This document shows, piece after piece, positions 23,575 through 32,161 of a stretch of DNA of 44,658 nt; the stretch's first letter is position 1; every line of letters starts with the position of its first letter. The DNA comes from UBA1738 sp045655325. Its GTDB lineage: Bacteria; Bacillota; Clostridia; UBA1381. The stretch is from assembly GCA_045655325.1 (NCBI GenBank), contig JAZOOY010000066.1, positions 1-44,658 of the forward strand, in the 5' to 3' direction. The notes below the pieces were generated by a model. The model had not been told where the DNA came from. It made no database searches and saw only the letters and a list, made by a program, of their open reading frames with translations. Both the position numbers and the translations under genes were made by a program.

Positions 23575-25371
23575 TTAGTCTAATTTTAGTACTGACATGA
23601 ATGCTTCCTGCGGAATTTCCACATTTCCCACCTGTCTCATACGCTTTTTACCCTCTTTTTGCTTTTCCAAAAGTTTCTTCTTTCGGGTAATGTCACCGCC
23701 GTAACACTTAGCAAGTACGTCTTTTCGCATTGCCTTAACAGTTTCTCTTGCAATAATCTTTGATCCGATTGCCGCCTGAATCGGCACTTCAAACAGCTGG
23801 CGTGGAATTGCTTCCTTTAGTTTTTCCGCCATCTTTCTGCCTCGTGAATATGCGCTGTCCTTATGCACGATAAAGGATAGTGCGTCCACCTGTTCGCCGT
23901 TTAAAAGCATATCAAGTTTCACAAGATCTGATCTCATATACTCTTTAAGTTCATAGTCAAAAGACGCATAACCTTTAGTACGTGACTTTAACGCATCAAA
24001 GAAGTCATAAATAATTTCATTAAGTGGCAAATCGTAATGAATCTGGGCACGTGTTGTTTCGATGTAGGTCATATTCTTGAATATGCCACGTCTTTCCTGA
24101 CAAAGCTCCATAACGTTACCAACAAAGTCAACAGGCACCATAATGTCTGCCTTAACCATTGGTTCTTCCATATAGTTAATCTCAGTTGGTGCAGGTAGAT
24201 TTGCAGGGTTTGAAATCATTTCAACCTCTCCGCCTGTTTTGTGCACCTTATAGATAACACTCGGTGCTGTAGTTACAAGGTCAAGGTTATATTCACGCTC
24301 CAAACCCTCCTGAATAATCTCCATATGAAGAAGTCCCAAAAATCCGCAACGGAATCCGAATCCCAAAGCGATTGATGTTTCAGGCTCAAACATCAGCGAT
24401 GCATCGTTTAGCTGAAGTTTTGCAAGGGCTTCCTTTAAGTCTTCATACTGCGCACCGTCTGCCGGATAAATACCGCAATAAACCATCGGGTTTACCTTTT
24501 TGTATCCCGCAAGTGGCTCCTTTGCAGGATTCTTGCAGGTTGTTACAGTATCACCAACCTGTGTATCACGGATTGACTTGATACTTGCTGCGATATATCC
24601 AACATCGCCTGCTGATAGCTTTCCTGTCTGCTTTAGGCCTGATGGATGCATTGTTCCAACTTCCACAACGTCAAACTCCGCTCCCGTAGCCATCATTCTG
24701 ATTCTGTCGCCGGTCTTTAGTGTTCCGTCCTTTACACGAACATACACGATAACACCTTTATAGCTATCGTAGTATGAGTCAAAGATAAGACACTTAAGCG
24801 GTGCATCAGGGTCACCTTCCGGTGCCGGAACCTTTTCAACAATAGCTTCCAAAACCTGTTCCACGTTAAGTCCTGTTTTTGCAGAAACTCTTGGTGCATC
24901 TTCGGCAGGAATACCAATGATATCCTCAATTTCCTTTATTGCATTTTCAGGGTTGGCACTAGGCAAATCAATCTTGTTGATTACCGGCACGATTTCAAGG
25001 TCGTGCTCTACCGCAATATATGTGTTTGCAAGAGTTTGTGCTTCAATTCCCTGTGATGCGTCAACAATCAAAATCGCACCTTCGCAAGCAGCAAGGCTTC
25101 GTGATACTTCGTAGTTAAAGTCCACGTGCCCCGGTGTGTCGATAAGGTTTAAAGTATAAACTTCTCCGTCATTCGCCTTATAATTAAGCTTAACAGCGTG
25201 TGCCTTTATGGTAATTCCACGCTCACGCTCTAAGTCCATATCGTCCAAAAGCTGCTCTTCCATATCTCTTTCGCTAACTTCTCCGGTAAGCTCCAAAAGA
25301 CGGTCAGCAAGGGTAGACTTCCCGTGGTCAATATGTGCTATTATACAAAAATTTCTGATTTTATCCTGCAT
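23575..25371 (-). CDS. lepA: Elongation factor 4 (LepA)
   Basis: LepA is a ribosome-bound translational GTPase linked to back-translocation or to 30S assembly. The 598 residues begin with the G1 motif AHIDHGKST (12-20), then DTPGH and NKIDLP. The unique C-terminal domain has ARETVKAMRKDVLAKCYGG and ends GKKRMRQVGNVEIPQEAF; the length is standard. It begins 21 bases after tsaD and is the last gene of the pncB-lepA operon, closed by a shared terminator. Confidence 0.97.
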   Translation of the reverse strand: MQDKIRNFCIIAHIDHGKSTLADRLLELTGEVSERDMEEQLLDDMDLERERGITIKAHAVKLNYKANDGEVYTLNLIDTPGHVDFNYEVSRSLAACEGAILIVDASQGIEAQTLANTYIAVEHDLEIVPVINKIDLPSANPENAIKEIEDIIGIPAEDAPRVSAKTGLNVEQVLEAIVEKVPAPEGDPDAPLKCLIFDSYYDSYKGVIVYVRVKDGTLKTGDRIRMMATGAEFDVVEVGTMHPSGLKQTGKLSAGDVGYIAASIKSIRDTQVGDTVTTCKNPAKEPLAGYKKVNPMVYCGIYPADGAQYEDLKEALAKLQLNDASLMFEPETSIALGFGFRCGFLGLLHMEIIQEGLEREYNLDLVTTAPSVIYKVHKTGGEVEMISNPANLPAPTEINYMEEPMVKADIMVPVDFVGNVMELCQERRGIFKNMTYIETTRAQIHYDLPLNEIIYDFFDALKSRTKGYASFDYELKEYMRSDLVKLDMLLNGEQVDALSFIVHKDSAYSRGRKMAEKLKEAIPRQLFEVPIQAAIGSKIIARETVKAMRKDVLAKCYGGDITRKKKLLEKQKEGKKRMRQVGNVEIPQEAFMSVLKLD

Positions 25372-25392
25372 ATTTTTTCTCCGCTAAAAATT

Positions 25393-26400
25393 TTATAGTG
25401 GCAAGTTTGGTATTGCGTTAAGGTCAAGGTCGGCCCTTACCCCGTCCATATATGAATAATACCCTGCCGCTGCTATCATTGCAGCATTATCTGTGCAAAG
25501 TACAGGCGGTGGATATACCACGTTTATACCGTACTTCTCGCATTCTTTTGTCATTTTTGCCCGAAGGTCAGAGTTTGCCGCAACACCACCTGCAATGGCA
25601 ACAGTTTTGGCACCAACTCGTTTTGCACCTTCTATTGTATGCTCGCAAAGTGCGTCTGTTACTGCATCCTGAAAACTTGCCGCAACATCGGCACGATTTA
25701 TCTCTTCACCGTTTTGCTCAAATTTGTGAATATAGTTTATAACCGCAGTTTTTACGCCTGAAAAACTAAAGTCCAATGAGTCCTTGTCCATCTTAACTCT
25801 CGGGAAGTCAATAGCTTTTGGATTACCTTCTTTTGCCAGCTTATCAACTAATGGTCCGCCTGGGTATCCAAGGCCTAAAACTCTTGCGATTTTGTCAAAG
25901 GCTTCGCCTGCCGCATCATCACGGGTACGGCCTAAAACTTCAAAATCGGTGTAGCTTTTCACGTTTACAATGTGTGAATGTCCGCCTGATGCCACAAGGC
26001 ATACAAATGGCGGTTCTAAGTCTTTATGTGCCAAAAAGTTTGCCGTAATGTGGCCTCTTATGTGATGAACAGGCACAAGCGGAAGTCCTTTTGCATAAGC
26101 AATCGCCTTAGCTTCTGAAACACCCACCAAGAGCGCACCAACAAGACCTGGTCCGTTTGTTACGGCGATGGCATCAATATCGTCAAGGGTTTTCCCTGCT
26201 TGCTCTAAAGCTTCGTCTATCACCGCATCAATATTCTCAATATGCTTTCTTGACGCAATTTCAGGCACAACTCCGCCGTACTTTTTATGTATATCAATTT
26301 GTGTATTTATAACGTTTGATAAAACTTCTCTGCCGTTTTTAACAACGCTTGCCGCTGTTTCGTCACAGGAGCTTTCAATACCAAGAATATATGTGTCCAT
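25393..26400 (-). CDS. tsaD: tRNA N6-threonylcarbamoyladenosine transferase TsaD
   Basis: TsaD moves the threonylcarbamoyl group from its AMP ester to A37 of ANN-decoding tRNAs (t6A), normally with TsaB and TsaE. The 335 residues start GIESSCDETA (7-16), the kinase-like nucleotide fold. The metal ligands sit in HIRGH (113-117), and CTDNAAMIAAAG near the end supplies the third ligand. It overlaps rimI by TAATG. The substrate TC-AMP is made by YwlC, encoded upstream in the same operon. TsaB and TsaE genes are not in the window. Confidence 0.97.
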   Translation of the reverse strand: MDTYILGIESSCDETAASVVKNGREVLSNVINTQIDIHKKYGGVVPEIASRKHIENIDAVIDEALEQAGKTLDDIDAIAVTNGPGLVGALLVGVSEAKAIAYAKGLPLVPVHHIRGHITANFLAHKDLEPPFVCLVASGGHSHIVNVKSYTDFEVLGRTRDDAAGEAFDKIARVLGLGYPGGPLVDKLAKEGNPKAIDFPRVKMDKDSLDFSFSGVKTAVINYIHKFEQNGEEINRADVAASFQDAVTDALCEHTIEGAKRVGAKTVAIAGGVAANSDLRAKMTKECEKYGINVVYPPPVLCTDNAAMIAAAGYYSYMDGVRADLDLNAIPNLPL

Positions 26401-26831
26401 TACATTTCCTCTCGTATCATTATAATTCCGTTCTCAACTGGTGAGTGGTAGAAATTCTTTCTAACACCGCATTTTGTAAATCCGTATTTTTCATAAAGAC
26501 ATATTGCGGCAGTATTGCTTTCTCTTACTTCAAGAAAAATCTTTTCGCAAAGAGTTGCACATTCAATCAGGGCTTCTAAAATTCTCGATGCTATACCCTT
26601 TTTTCGCATATCAGGGTGAACCGCAATATTGGTAATCTGCCCTTCGCCTGATACGTTCCAGATTCCGCCATAGCCAACGATTTTATCATCTTCCCTTGCT
26701 ACAAAGTAAGTTGCCAAAGGATTCTCTGCTTCTTCGCAAAATGATTTTTCTGACCAAGGCACGCTAAAGCATAGCTTGTCCAAAACCGCCAGTTCCTTGG
26801 CATCTTCTATCGTCATTGGTGCTATCTTCAA
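26400..26831 (-). CDS. rimI: Ribosomal protein N-acetyltransferase RimI
   Basis: RimI is a GNAT-fold enzyme known for acetylating the N-terminus of ribosomal protein S18. The 143 residues carry the acetyl-CoA loop VHPDMRKKGIA (71-81) and the usual LEVRESNTAAICLYEKYGF block (about 99-117). Its neighbourhood with tsaD is conserved in many bacteria, where tsaB usually stands between or before them. It overlaps ywlE by ATGA at its start and tsaD by TAATG at its end, so translation is coupled along the operon. Confidence 0.93.
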   Translation of the reverse strand: MKIAPMTIEDAKELAVLDKLCFSVPWSEKSFCEEAENPLATYFVAREDDKIVGYGGIWNVSGEGQITNIAVHPDMRKKGIASRILEALIECATLCEKIFLEVRESNTAAICLYEKYGFTKCGVRKNFYHSPVENGIIMIREEM

Positions 26832-27256
26832 ATCTTATCCGCCACCTTTAAAAGTGCCTTGTAAATACTTTCGGCACATTCTTTATACTCGTCTAAATCT
26901 TTTCCGTATGGATCAGGAATGTCCCCTGATTCCCCTGCAAACTCCATAAGGGTATAAACCTTGTCACCTAAGTATTGCTCCAAAACCATTTTGTGGGCAT
27001 TTGTCATTGTTAAAACAAGGTCACTTTTTTCCAAAAGCTCTGTGTTTATATTTTTAGCGCTGTGTCCTGAAAGGTCAATGCCATACTCTTTCATAGCACC
27101 TATAGCACCTTGGGATGCCATATCTCCCTCGTTTGCATAAATCCCTGCTGATTCAATCCTTACAGGCAAATCCCTTTCCACGGCAATTTTATTGAAAAGT
27201 GCCGCTGCCATAGGACTTCTGCAGGTATTCCCTGTGCATACGAATAATACGTTCAT
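26828..27256 (-). CDS. ywlE: Protein-arginine phosphatase YwlE (LMW phosphatase fold)
   Basis: This 142-residue phosphatase should remove phosphate from protein phosphoarginine, reversing McsB. The P-loop is CTGNTCR with Cys 7 as nucleophile, Thr 11 and Arg 13; the general acid is Asp 115 in PDPYG. In studied YwlE proteins Thr 11 fits phosphoarginine, whereas tyrosine phosphatases of this fold have isoleucine there. In Bacillus ywlE also lies near ywlC, as here. It begins directly after the ywlC stop, with GGAGGAA inside the last ywlC codons, and overlaps rimI. Confidence 0.88.
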   Translation of the reverse strand: MNVLFVCTGNTCRSPMAAALFNKIAVERDLPVRIESAGIYANEGDMASQGAIGAMKEYGIDLSGHSAKNINTELLEKSDLVLTMTNAHKMVLEQYLGDKVYTLMEFAGESGDIPDPYGKDLDEYKECAESIYKALLKVADKI

Positions 27257-28291
27257 TTATTCCTCCGTATATATTACCTTGTTTCCTGCCGCTTTAAAAA
27301 GTCTGTTTTTAACGGCAAGGCTTATTCCGTCATCACCTGTAAACTGAACGAAACAGGTGTCAATATTTTCTTTGTCAAACTGACGAAGTGCATCAAAAAG
27401 CACTCTTGCAAGTTCACCGTTATCATCGCCTGATGATATGAATGTATCTGCATTATATCCTCTGTCGCATCTTGCAAGAACGCCTACTCGCATTCCTTTC
27501 TGCTTTTCTTCTAAAACAAGTTCTGCGATTTTCTTTTCTGTTGCATTAAGTGTTCCCGAAACAACGGTTACCTCTGCATCAGGTGCATAGTGCTTATACT
27601 TCATTCCAGGGCATTTAGGTTGGTCCTTAACATTTACAGACTCTAAAACGTGTCTGTCAATTTTAACATCGCCCAAAACCCTTTTGATATCTTCAGGTGT
27701 TATTCCACCCGGTCTTAGGATAACAGGTACATCATCTGTCATATCAATTATGGTGGACTCAACGCCAACGTCGGATGCACCGCCACAGATTATGGCATCA
27801 ACACGTCCGTCCATGTCAGCGATTACGTGCTCTGCACGTGTCGGGCTTGGCTTTCCTGAAATGTTACTGCTTGGTGCTGCAACAGGTACGCCTGCTGCTT
27901 TTAAGAAGTCCCTTGCCACAGGATGTGACGGGATTCTTACCCCAACAGTATCAAGGCCTGCTGTAACCCTATCTGCAATCTCAGGGTTTTTCTTTAAGAT
28001 AAGCGTAAAAGGGCCAGGTGCAAAGGCGCTGAATAGCTTTTTTGCGTTATCCGGCACTTCTCTTGCCACTTTATGAACTTCCGAAACATCAGGAATGTGA
28101 ACAATAAGCGGATTGTCAGACGGTCTTCCCTTTGCTTCATAAATCTTTGCAATCGCATCTTCGTCATAGGCTGATGCCCCAAGGCCATACACCGTTTCTG
28201 TTGGGAAACAAACTGTACCGCCATCTCGGATTATTTTTCCTGCTTTATCAAGAGTTTCACTGGTTATGTCCTTTATTATAAGTGTGTCCAT
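27257..28291 (-). CDS. ywlC: L-threonylcarbamoyladenylate synthase (Sua5/YwlC type)
   Basis: The enzyme makes threonylcarbamoyl-AMP from threonine, bicarbonate and ATP, the first step of t6A formation. The long Sua5 type is seen: a YrdC domain (about 1-195, with FPTETVYGLGA and KGRPSDNPLIVH) and a C-terminal Sua5 domain (about 225-344). I set the start at ATG 28291, which overlaps the pncB stop as TAATG; the open frame runs 13 codons further into pncB. That gives 344 residues, close to Bacillus YwlC. It supplies TsaD, encoded three genes downstream. Confidence 0.94.
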   Translation of the reverse strand: MDTLIIKDITSETLDKAGKIIRDGGTVCFPTETVYGLGASAYDEDAIAKIYEAKGRPSDNPLIVHIPDVSEVHKVAREVPDNAKKLFSAFAPGPFTLILKKNPEIADRVTAGLDTVGVRIPSHPVARDFLKAAGVPVAAPSSNISGKPSPTRAEHVIADMDGRVDAIICGGASDVGVESTIIDMTDDVPVILRPGGITPEDIKRVLGDVKIDRHVLESVNVKDQPKCPGMKYKHYAPDAEVTVVSGTLNATEKKIAELVLEEKQKGMRVGVLARCDRGYNADTFISSGDDNGELARVLFDALRQFDKENIDTCFVQFTGDDGISLAVKNRLFKAAGNKVIYTEE

Positions 28292-29733
28292 TACTGAAAT
28301 TTCTCCAATAAATCGTATTTCATCTTCCATAGGCTTGGTGATAAATCCACGTAGTAGCTATGTGGGTTTTCAAATCTCTTAACTTCGTCCCAAAGCTTTT
28401 CTGTTTCAAGCTTGCAGTACTCACGAAGTACGTGTATGTTAGGACTTTCATAAACACATTTTCCCTCTTTGAAAATCTGTTTTAGAAGCGGTCTTACGTA
28501 GTAATCGGTCACCTTTTTTCTCTTCCAGGTATGCTCTGGGTCAAAAATTTCATAAGGCTCGTCCTGATTTATTGTTTCATCAAACAAAGTCATAACGTCT
28601 GCAATTGCAGCTCCTGATTCCAGTGAATAAAGTCTATAAACCTGCTTAAAACCAGGTGTTGTAATCTTTGCAACGTTTTCTGAAACCTTTATCTTAGGTG
28701 TTACATTTCCGTCTTCATCTTCAACGGCAACAAGCTTATAAACACCGCCGAAAACAGGTGATTCTTTTGAAGTAATAAGTCTTTCACCTACGCCGAATGA
28801 GTCAATTTTAGCACCCTGCATAAGTGTGTCTCTTATGATATATTCGTCAAGTGAGTTTGATGCACAGATTCCGCAATCAGGGTATCCTGCATCATCAAGC
28901 ATCTTTCGGCACTTTTTAGAAAGATAGGTTATGTCACCCGAGTCAATTCGTACACCCTTTGGACGTTTTCCAAGTGGTTTTAAAACTTCGTCAAATACAC
29001 GGATTGCATTTGGGATACCTGATTTTAAAACATTATATGTGTCCACCAAAAGTGTGCAATTATCAGGGTATCTTGCCGCATAGGCTTTAAATGCCTCATA
29101 CTCTGTGTCAAACATCTGCACCCAGCTGTGTGCCATTGTTCCAAGTGCCGGAACGCCGTATTCTCTGTCTGCCATAGCGCAGGCAGTTCCAACGCATCCG
29201 CCGATATAAGCGGCTCTTGCGCCTAAAATTGCAGCATCCGCACCCTGGGCACGTCTTGAGCCAAATTCCATAACAGGTCGGCCATCTGCTGCACGAACAA
29301 TTCTGTCCGCTTTTGTTGCGATAAGGCTCTGGTGGTTTATTGTTAAAAGCACCATTGTTTCAATAAACTGTGCCTGTGCGATAGGGCCTCTTACCACAAC
29401 GATTGGTTCCTGTGGGAATATTGGTGTTCCTTCAGGAATTGCCCATACGTCGCACTTGAACTCAAAGTTCTCAAGGTATTTAAGGTATTCTTCAGAGAAC
29501 AGATTCTTGCTTCTTAAATATTCAATATCTTCCTTTGTGAAGTTAAGATTCTTAAGATATTCAATAAGCTGTTCAACGCCTGCCATAATGGCAAAACCGC
29601 CGTCTGACGGAACAGTTCTAAAGAACATATCAAAATATGCAATCCTGTCCCCAACACCCTCGGCAAAGAAGCCGTGAGACATTGTGAACTCATAAAAATC
29701 TGTTAAAAGTGTCAGGTTTAGTCGGTCTCTCAT
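28291..29733 (-). CDS. pncB: Nicotinate phosphoribosyltransferase
   Basis: The enzyme joins nicotinate to PRPP to give nicotinate mononucleotide in NAD salvage. The 480 residues begin LTLLTDFYEFTM, and FGSRRAQG (157-164) and GTMAHSWVQ (about 198-206) carry the conserved active-site residues; RIDSGDI (about 269-275) binds substrate. The length fits the bacterial long form. AAGGAAAGG precedes the ATG. A moderate hairpin separates it from yabR, but I see no promoter, so read-through or a weak promoter must serve this operon. Confidence 0.95.
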   Translation of the reverse strand: MRDRLNLTLLTDFYEFTMSHGFFAEGVGDRIAYFDMFFRTVPSDGGFAIMAGVEQLIEYLKNLNFTKEDIEYLRSKNLFSEEYLKYLENFEFKCDVWAIPEGTPIFPQEPIVVVRGPIAQAQFIETMVLLTINHQSLIATKADRIVRAADGRPVMEFGSRRAQGADAAILGARAAYIGGCVGTACAMADREYGVPALGTMAHSWVQMFDTEYEAFKAYAARYPDNCTLLVDTYNVLKSGIPNAIRVFDEVLKPLGKRPKGVRIDSGDITYLSKKCRKMLDDAGYPDCGICASNSLDEYIIRDTLMQGAKIDSFGVGERLITSKESPVFGGVYKLVAVEDEDGNVTPKIKVSENVAKITTPGFKQVYRLYSLESGAAIADVMTLFDETINQDEPYEIFDPEHTWKRKKVTDYYVRPLLKQIFKEGKCVYESPNIHVLREYCKLETEKLWDEVKRFENPHSYYVDLSPSLWKMKYDLLEKFQ

Positions 29734-29763
29734 TTTTAAAATCCTTTCCTTAAAAAATACATA

Positions 29764-29787
29764 AAAGGGGGATAAAATCCCCCTTTA
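29764..29787 (-). terminator. Moderate terminator after yabR
   Basis: AAAGGGGGAT/ATCCCCCTTT stem followed by TATG on the minus strand, so the T run is short. Confidence 0.6.
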
Positions 29788-29790
29788 AAA

Positions 29791-30234
29791 TCAATATGTA
29801 CCGCCGCCTCTATGATATCCGCCTGAACGCTTTGATTCGTTTGAACGCTTAAGCGCAAGCATCTTTTCATCTGCGTCTTTTTTAAAGCGGGACAGCTTGT
29901 CCTCAAAAGATAAGTCCTCGTCGCTTTTTGTAAACCAGTCAATATCCGCAGGGCGCACAGGGCCGGCAGGTTTTTCTTGTTTCTTGGCTTTCTTTTCCTC
30001 AACCTGTGCCTGTCTTATCGAAAGATTTATCTTTCCGTTTTTATCAATGTCAATAACCTTAACTTTTACCTCATCACCCTTTTTTATGTGATCGTTAATG
30101 TCTTTCACATATTCTTTGGTGATTTCGGAAATGTGCACAAGCCCTGATTGGTTGTCAGGCAAAGAAACAAATGCTCCAAATGGCATTACGCCTGTAACCT
30201 TTCCTTCGACTATGCTACCTTTTTCCAATGACAT
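29791..30234 (-). CDS. yabR: S1 RNA-binding domain protein YabR
   Basis: This 147-residue protein has one S1 domain (about 3-75, GSIVEGKVTGVMPFGAFV and GLVHISEI) and a charged, low-complexity tail ending in RGGGTY. It follows divIC as in Bacillus. Polynucleotide binding is expected; the exact role is not established. The start at 30234 puts the S1 domain at residue 3, as in relatives; 14 further codons are open upstream but would run into divIC. A GGG-rich stretch about 11 bases upstream is a fair ribosome-binding site. Confidence 0.9.
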   Translation of the reverse strand: MSLEKGSIVEGKVTGVMPFGAFVSLPDNQSGLVHISEITKEYVKDINDHIKKGDEVKVKVIDIDKNGKINLSIRQAQVEEKKAKKQEKPAGPVRPADIDWFTKSDEDLSFEDKLSRFKKDADEKMLALKRSNESKRSGGYHRGGGTY

Positions 30235-30253
30235 CCTTTTATTTTCCCTTCGT

Positions 30254-30556
30254 TTATTTCTGACCTGATATGTCAACGAATACGATTTCGTCTGACTTAA
30301 TCATACCAAGCTTTTCTCTTGCAACTTTTTCTGTGTATTCATCAGTTCCGACCTTCTCGGTAACCTCATCAATTTCCTTGATTCTCTGCTTTTCGTATTC
30401 AATGCTTTCCTCAATTTCCGTTTTTCTTTTTTCGTGAGCAGAAATTGCCGGCTGATACATAACACCTTTAACTATCATTCCGACAGAAATAAGTGCTGCT
30501 AAAAGTATGGATAGAGTTGCAAAATTAATTTTAATTTTAGGCTTTTTTTTCATCAT
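30254..30556 (-). CDS. divIC: Septum formation initiator family protein DivIC
   Basis: This is a small bitopic division protein (about 100 residues) with one membrane segment (about 12-34) and an extracytoplasmic coiled coil (about 38-70), like DivIC/FtsB, which bridge FtsL and DivIB at the septum. The start overlaps the end of yabQ by about 20 bases. Two tandem ATGs (30556, 30553) follow a GAAGAG site and I cannot choose firmly between them. The longer open frame from 30604 lies inside yabQ and is unlikely. Gene order yabQ-divIC-yabR matches Bacillus. Confidence 0.87.
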   Translation of the reverse strand: MMKKKPKIKINFATLSILLAALISVGMIVKGVMYQPAISAHEKRKTEIEESIEYEKQRIKEIDEVTEKVGTDEYTEKVAREKLGMIKSDEIVFVDISGQK

Positions 30557-30977
30557 ATTTCTCTTCAACTTTCTTTGAAAATTCATACTTTGCCTTTTTA
30601 ACATATCTACCTATTATTTTACATAAAAAAGCAAGCGGTGTCAAGAGAATTTTGAAAATTATGCGAAAAATACGGCAGATTTTATCCACTAAAAAGTATA
30701 GCAGAAAATACACGTATTTTGACAAGGTTAAAAGGTAAATCACCCCTGACAAAACCGAGCCTAAAATCATATACCATCTGACTTCACCGTTTTGAATAAA
30801 AAACCATACGATAAAGGTCAGAATAAGCACCAAAACCCACAGCAAAATGTCCCACAAAAGTGTCCTTTTTGTGTACTCTCTTATTACTCTGAAAAGGTCA
30901 TATAAAATCCCAACCAAAAAAGCCAGTATTATTGATGCTAAAAAGGTTACCAACTCATACTCTAAAGATACTACCAT
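30537..30977 (-). CDS. yabQ: Spore cortex biosynthesis protein YabQ
   Basis: This 146-residue membrane protein has four to five hydrophobic segments in its first 110 residues and a basic tail. In Bacillus YabQ is made in the mother cell under sigma-E and is needed for cortex formation. The start FLVGILYDLFRVIREY (about 21-36) is typical of the family. Its ATG overlaps the yabP stop as TAATG. Expression is tied to yabP. Confidence 0.9.
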   Translation of the reverse strand: MVVSLEYELVTFLASIILAFLVGILYDLFRVIREYTKRTLLWDILLWVLVLILTFIVWFFIQNGEVRWYMILGSVLSGVIYLLTLSKYVYFLLYFLVDKICRIFRIIFKILLTPLAFLCKIIGRYVKKAKYEFSKKVEEKYDEKKA

Positions 30978-31258
30978 TACCTGAACAAATCCTTAAAAAA
31001 GCTACGTTTTTCTTTTATTTCGGAGAACTCAATCCTGTCCACTCTGCCTGTTAACAGAATGTTACCGTTTTCGATTGAAAGGTCTTCCATTTTAAGATTC
31101 CTGCCTGTTACCAAAAGTCCGCCCAAAGCCGTCTTTAAAAGGATTTCTTCTTCAGAAAAGTTCTCAACATTCTCAACAAGTCCCACCGAAAATCTGCATC
31201 TGTCCTCCAGAATCAGTTTCTGGTTCATTTTTGGGTTTTCTCCGTTTTGTTCAATCAT
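30977..31258 (-). CDS. yabP: Sporulation protein YabP
   Basis: This 93-residue cytoplasmic protein of the YabP/YqfC family carries the family features RCRFSVGLVENVENFSEEE (20-38) and GGLLVTGRNLKMEDLSIENG. Bacillus YabP belongs to the sigma-E regulon. GGGAG lies 8 bases before the ATG. A terminator separates it from rqcP, so it needs its own promoter in 31259-31335; I did not find a convincing sigma-E match there. It is coupled to yabQ. Confidence 0.9.
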   Translation of the reverse strand: MIEQNGENPKMNQKLILEDRCRFSVGLVENVENFSEEEILLKTALGGLLVTGRNLKMEDLSIENGNILLTGRVDRIEFSEIKEKRSFFKDLFR

Positions 31259-31290
31259 AAAAAAAGCTCCCTTTTTTAAAATTTTTGCAC

Positions 31291-31328
31291 AAAAAATGCA
31301 CTCTCTATATAGTTTATTGAGAATGCAT
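31291..31328 (-). terminator. Terminator between rqcP and yabP
   Basis: ATGCATTCTC/GAGAGTGCAT stem (one wobble) and six T on the minus strand. It splits vegetative rqcP from sporulation genes. Confidence 0.82.
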
Positions 31329-31335
31329 CTTTATA

Positions 31336-31575
31336 TTACAATATTTTATACATCAGGGCAGCATCGTTCTTTAAGGCGTGTTCCAAAACCTGCAAAACTT
31401 CTGCTTTTACCACTTTTTCGCCCATCTTAATCTCGATTATGTCGCCTACCTTAACATCGTAAGACGCCTTAACAATTCTGCCGTTCACCTGTATTCTCTG
31501 GCTATCGCAAGCCTCATTGGCAACTGTTCTTCTTTTTATAAGTCTGGATACTTTCAAATACTTATCAAGTCTCAT
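31336..31575 (-). CDS. rqcP: S4-domain ribosome quality-control protein RqcP (YabO)
   Basis: This 79-residue protein is almost entirely an S4 RNA-binding domain (MRLDKYLKVSRLIKRRTVANEAC). In Bacillus RqcP works with RqcH on split 50S subunits to add alanine tails to stalled nascent chains. Gene order rqcP-yabP-yabQ-divIC-yabR is the same as in Bacillus. AGGAGG precedes the ATG. The HU gene lies just upstream behind a terminator. Confidence 0.92.
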   Translation of the reverse strand: MRLDKYLKVSRLIKRRTVANEACDSQRIQVNGRIVKASYDVKVGDIIEIKMGEKVVKAEVLQVLEHALKNDAALMYKIL

Positions 31576-31596
31576 TTATTTCCTCCGAATATAACG

Positions 31597-31628
31597 AAAA
31601 GAAGCTCCCCAAGAACTTGAGGAGCTTC
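31597..31628 (-). terminator. Terminator of the HU gene
   Basis: GAAGCTCC-CAAG/CTTG-GGAGCTTC stem with one mismatch, then TTTT on the minus strand. Read-through probably supplies rqcP. Confidence 0.83.
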
Positions 31629-31641
31629 GAATCATACGCAA

Positions 31642-31917
31642 TTATTTATTAACTGTGTTCTTGAATGCCTGTCCAGCCTTGAATGCAGGAACCTTAGAAG
31701 CGTCAATTTTGATAGCAGCGCCTGTTCTTGGGTTCTTACCTGTTCTTGCTGCTCTTTCTCTAACTTCGAATGTACCAAAGCCAACTAGCTGAACCTTGTC
31801 GCCATCTGCTAGAGCTGCTGTAATTGTATCAACTACTGCGGCAACTGCCTTTTCAGCATCCTTCTTTGATAATGCTGCTTTTTCTGCAACAGCTGCAACT
31901 AATTCTGTCTTGTTCAT
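31642..31917 (-). CDS. hup: Nucleoid protein HU
   Basis: This 91-residue histone-like protein bends and compacts DNA as a dimer. The DNA-binding arm signature GFGTFEVRERAARTGKNP (47-64) is present and the start MNKTELVAAVAEKA is standard. AGGAGG precedes the ATG and a strong promoter lies upstream. Its place next to rqcP is common in Clostridia. Confidence 0.97.
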   Translation of the reverse strand: MNKTELVAAVAEKAALSKKDAEKAVAAVVDTITAALADGDKVQLVGFGTFEVRERAARTGKNPRTGAAIKIDASKVPAFKAGQAFKNTVNK

Positions 31918-31982
31918 AAATGTATCCTCCTAAAAAGATTGTTTTTTTATTTCGGGAATTATCCATTCCCCTACTGAATAAT

Positions 31983-32011
31983 ATTCTATTATAAACATCC
32001 ACAGTTGTCAA
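31983..32011 (-). promoter_or_regulatory. Sigma-A promoter of the HU gene
   Basis: Minus strand: TTGACA (32011-32006), 17-base spacer, TAGAAT (31988-31983). Confidence 0.85.
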
Positions 32012-32161
32012 GGGTTTTATGTGAAAATTTAGCATTTTTCTTGAAAATCCTTGGCAAAAATTGTTGATTTTAACAAAAACAATATAAAAAAACAATTAAA
32101 ATTCAGTTTTGTACTGAAAAAACCGGGTTGTATGGCTTAAATAAGGCAGAAGCGAGGAACT

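Noticed and set aside
31259..31335. Sigma-E promoter for yabP-yabQ
   Set aside because: I looked for the -35 and -10 patterns of sigma-E and found no pair at acceptable spacing, so I do not list one.
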